NCBI GenBank assembly: GCA_937873245.1
Contig: CALMVY010000045.1
Span: 1 to 6,168 of the forward strand
Direction: 5' to 3'
Source: an uncultured Arthrobacter sp.
GTDB lineage: Bacteria; Actinomycetota; Actinomycetes; Actinomycetales; Micrococcaceae
DNA: 6,168 bases
The notes below the pieces were generated by a model. It searched no databases and was not told where the DNA came from. It was given only the letters and a program-made list of their open reading frames with translations. The position numbers and the translations under genes were made by a program. Positions within the stretch are counted from its first letter, which is position 1, and every line of letters begins with the position of its first letter. Shown here in pieces: positions 6,131 through 6,168 of the stretch.

Positions 6131-6168
6131 GCCTAAATCGTTAGGTTCCTGGTGGATACTGATCGGGG
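6123..6168 (+). CDS. Start of a further gene, probably a membrane protein, cut by the window edge
   Basis: An ATG at 6123 overlaps the end of the DPM1-like gene by eight bases and the frame stays open to the edge. It gives MSKPKSLGSWWILIG: a short positively charged start followed by the beginning of a hydrophobic helix. This is what the N-terminus of a GT39-like or other polytopic membrane protein would look like, and a tightly overlapped membrane glycosyltransferase would suit the operon. No Shine-Dalgarno sequence is visible, consistent with coupling to the gene before it. Only 15 codons are present, so the family is unknown. Confidence 0.55.
   Translation, partial: MSKPKSLGSWWILIG

Noticed and set aside
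1..6168. CRISPR array, tRNA or rRNA genes, insertion sequences, defence systems
   Set aside because: No regularly spaced repeats, no tRNA T-arm and acceptor pattern, and no transposase, nuclease or toxin signature were found on either strand.

Overview
The window reads as two genomes joined inside one open reading frame. Bases 1 to about 4,730 look like a high-GC actinobacterium, most likely an Arthrobacter-type member of the Micrococcaceae. The support is GC of roughly 70% with strong G/C third positions from 1264 on, an actinobacterial-style TrmB, and gene starts with a TANNNT-like -10 box 6-7 bases before the start codon, as in leaderless genes. Bases from about 4,740 to the end have roughly 40-55% GC, different codon use and envelope-glycosylation genes packed with overlaps. 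This resembles a small-genome bacterium of the Patescibacteria (Saccharibacteria-like). Both taxon calls are inferences from protein style and composition, not from a search.

Layout. 1-118 holds what may be the end of a + strand gene. 119-841 (-) is a class I SAM-dependent methyltransferase with only about 60% GC. 842-1263 is a gene-free stretch of similar composition. 1264-2187 (-) is trmB, the tRNA m7G46 methyltransferase, with an enlarged C-terminal insert. It is divergent from 2274-2885 (+), a small class I methyltransferase of unknown substrate. 2962-4278 (+) is a complete CynX/NimT-type major facilitator transporter. 4305-5369 (+) is an uninterrupted frame that begins as a second MFS transporter (two membrane helices and the motif A loop) and, near 4716-4740, becomes the C-terminal half of a GT39/ArnT-like polyprenyl-phosphate-sugar glycosyltransferase. 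5369-6130 (+) is a DPM1-like polyprenyl-phosphate sugar synthase, coupled by a one-base overlap. At 6123 a further gene starts and runs off the edge.

How the genes work together. The actinobacterial part is a set of separately promoted housekeeping and accessory genes with no clear shared pathway. The right-hand part is a coherent unit: the DPM1-like enzyme charges a lipid carrier with a sugar on the cytoplasmic side, and a GT39-type membrane enzyme uses such carriers on the outer face. The most striking feature is the junction at about 4,730. The simplest explanation is a chimeric metagenomic contig joined in frame by chance. A real fusion cannot be excluded from sequence alone, and it would be notable because Saccharibacteria live on actinobacterial hosts.
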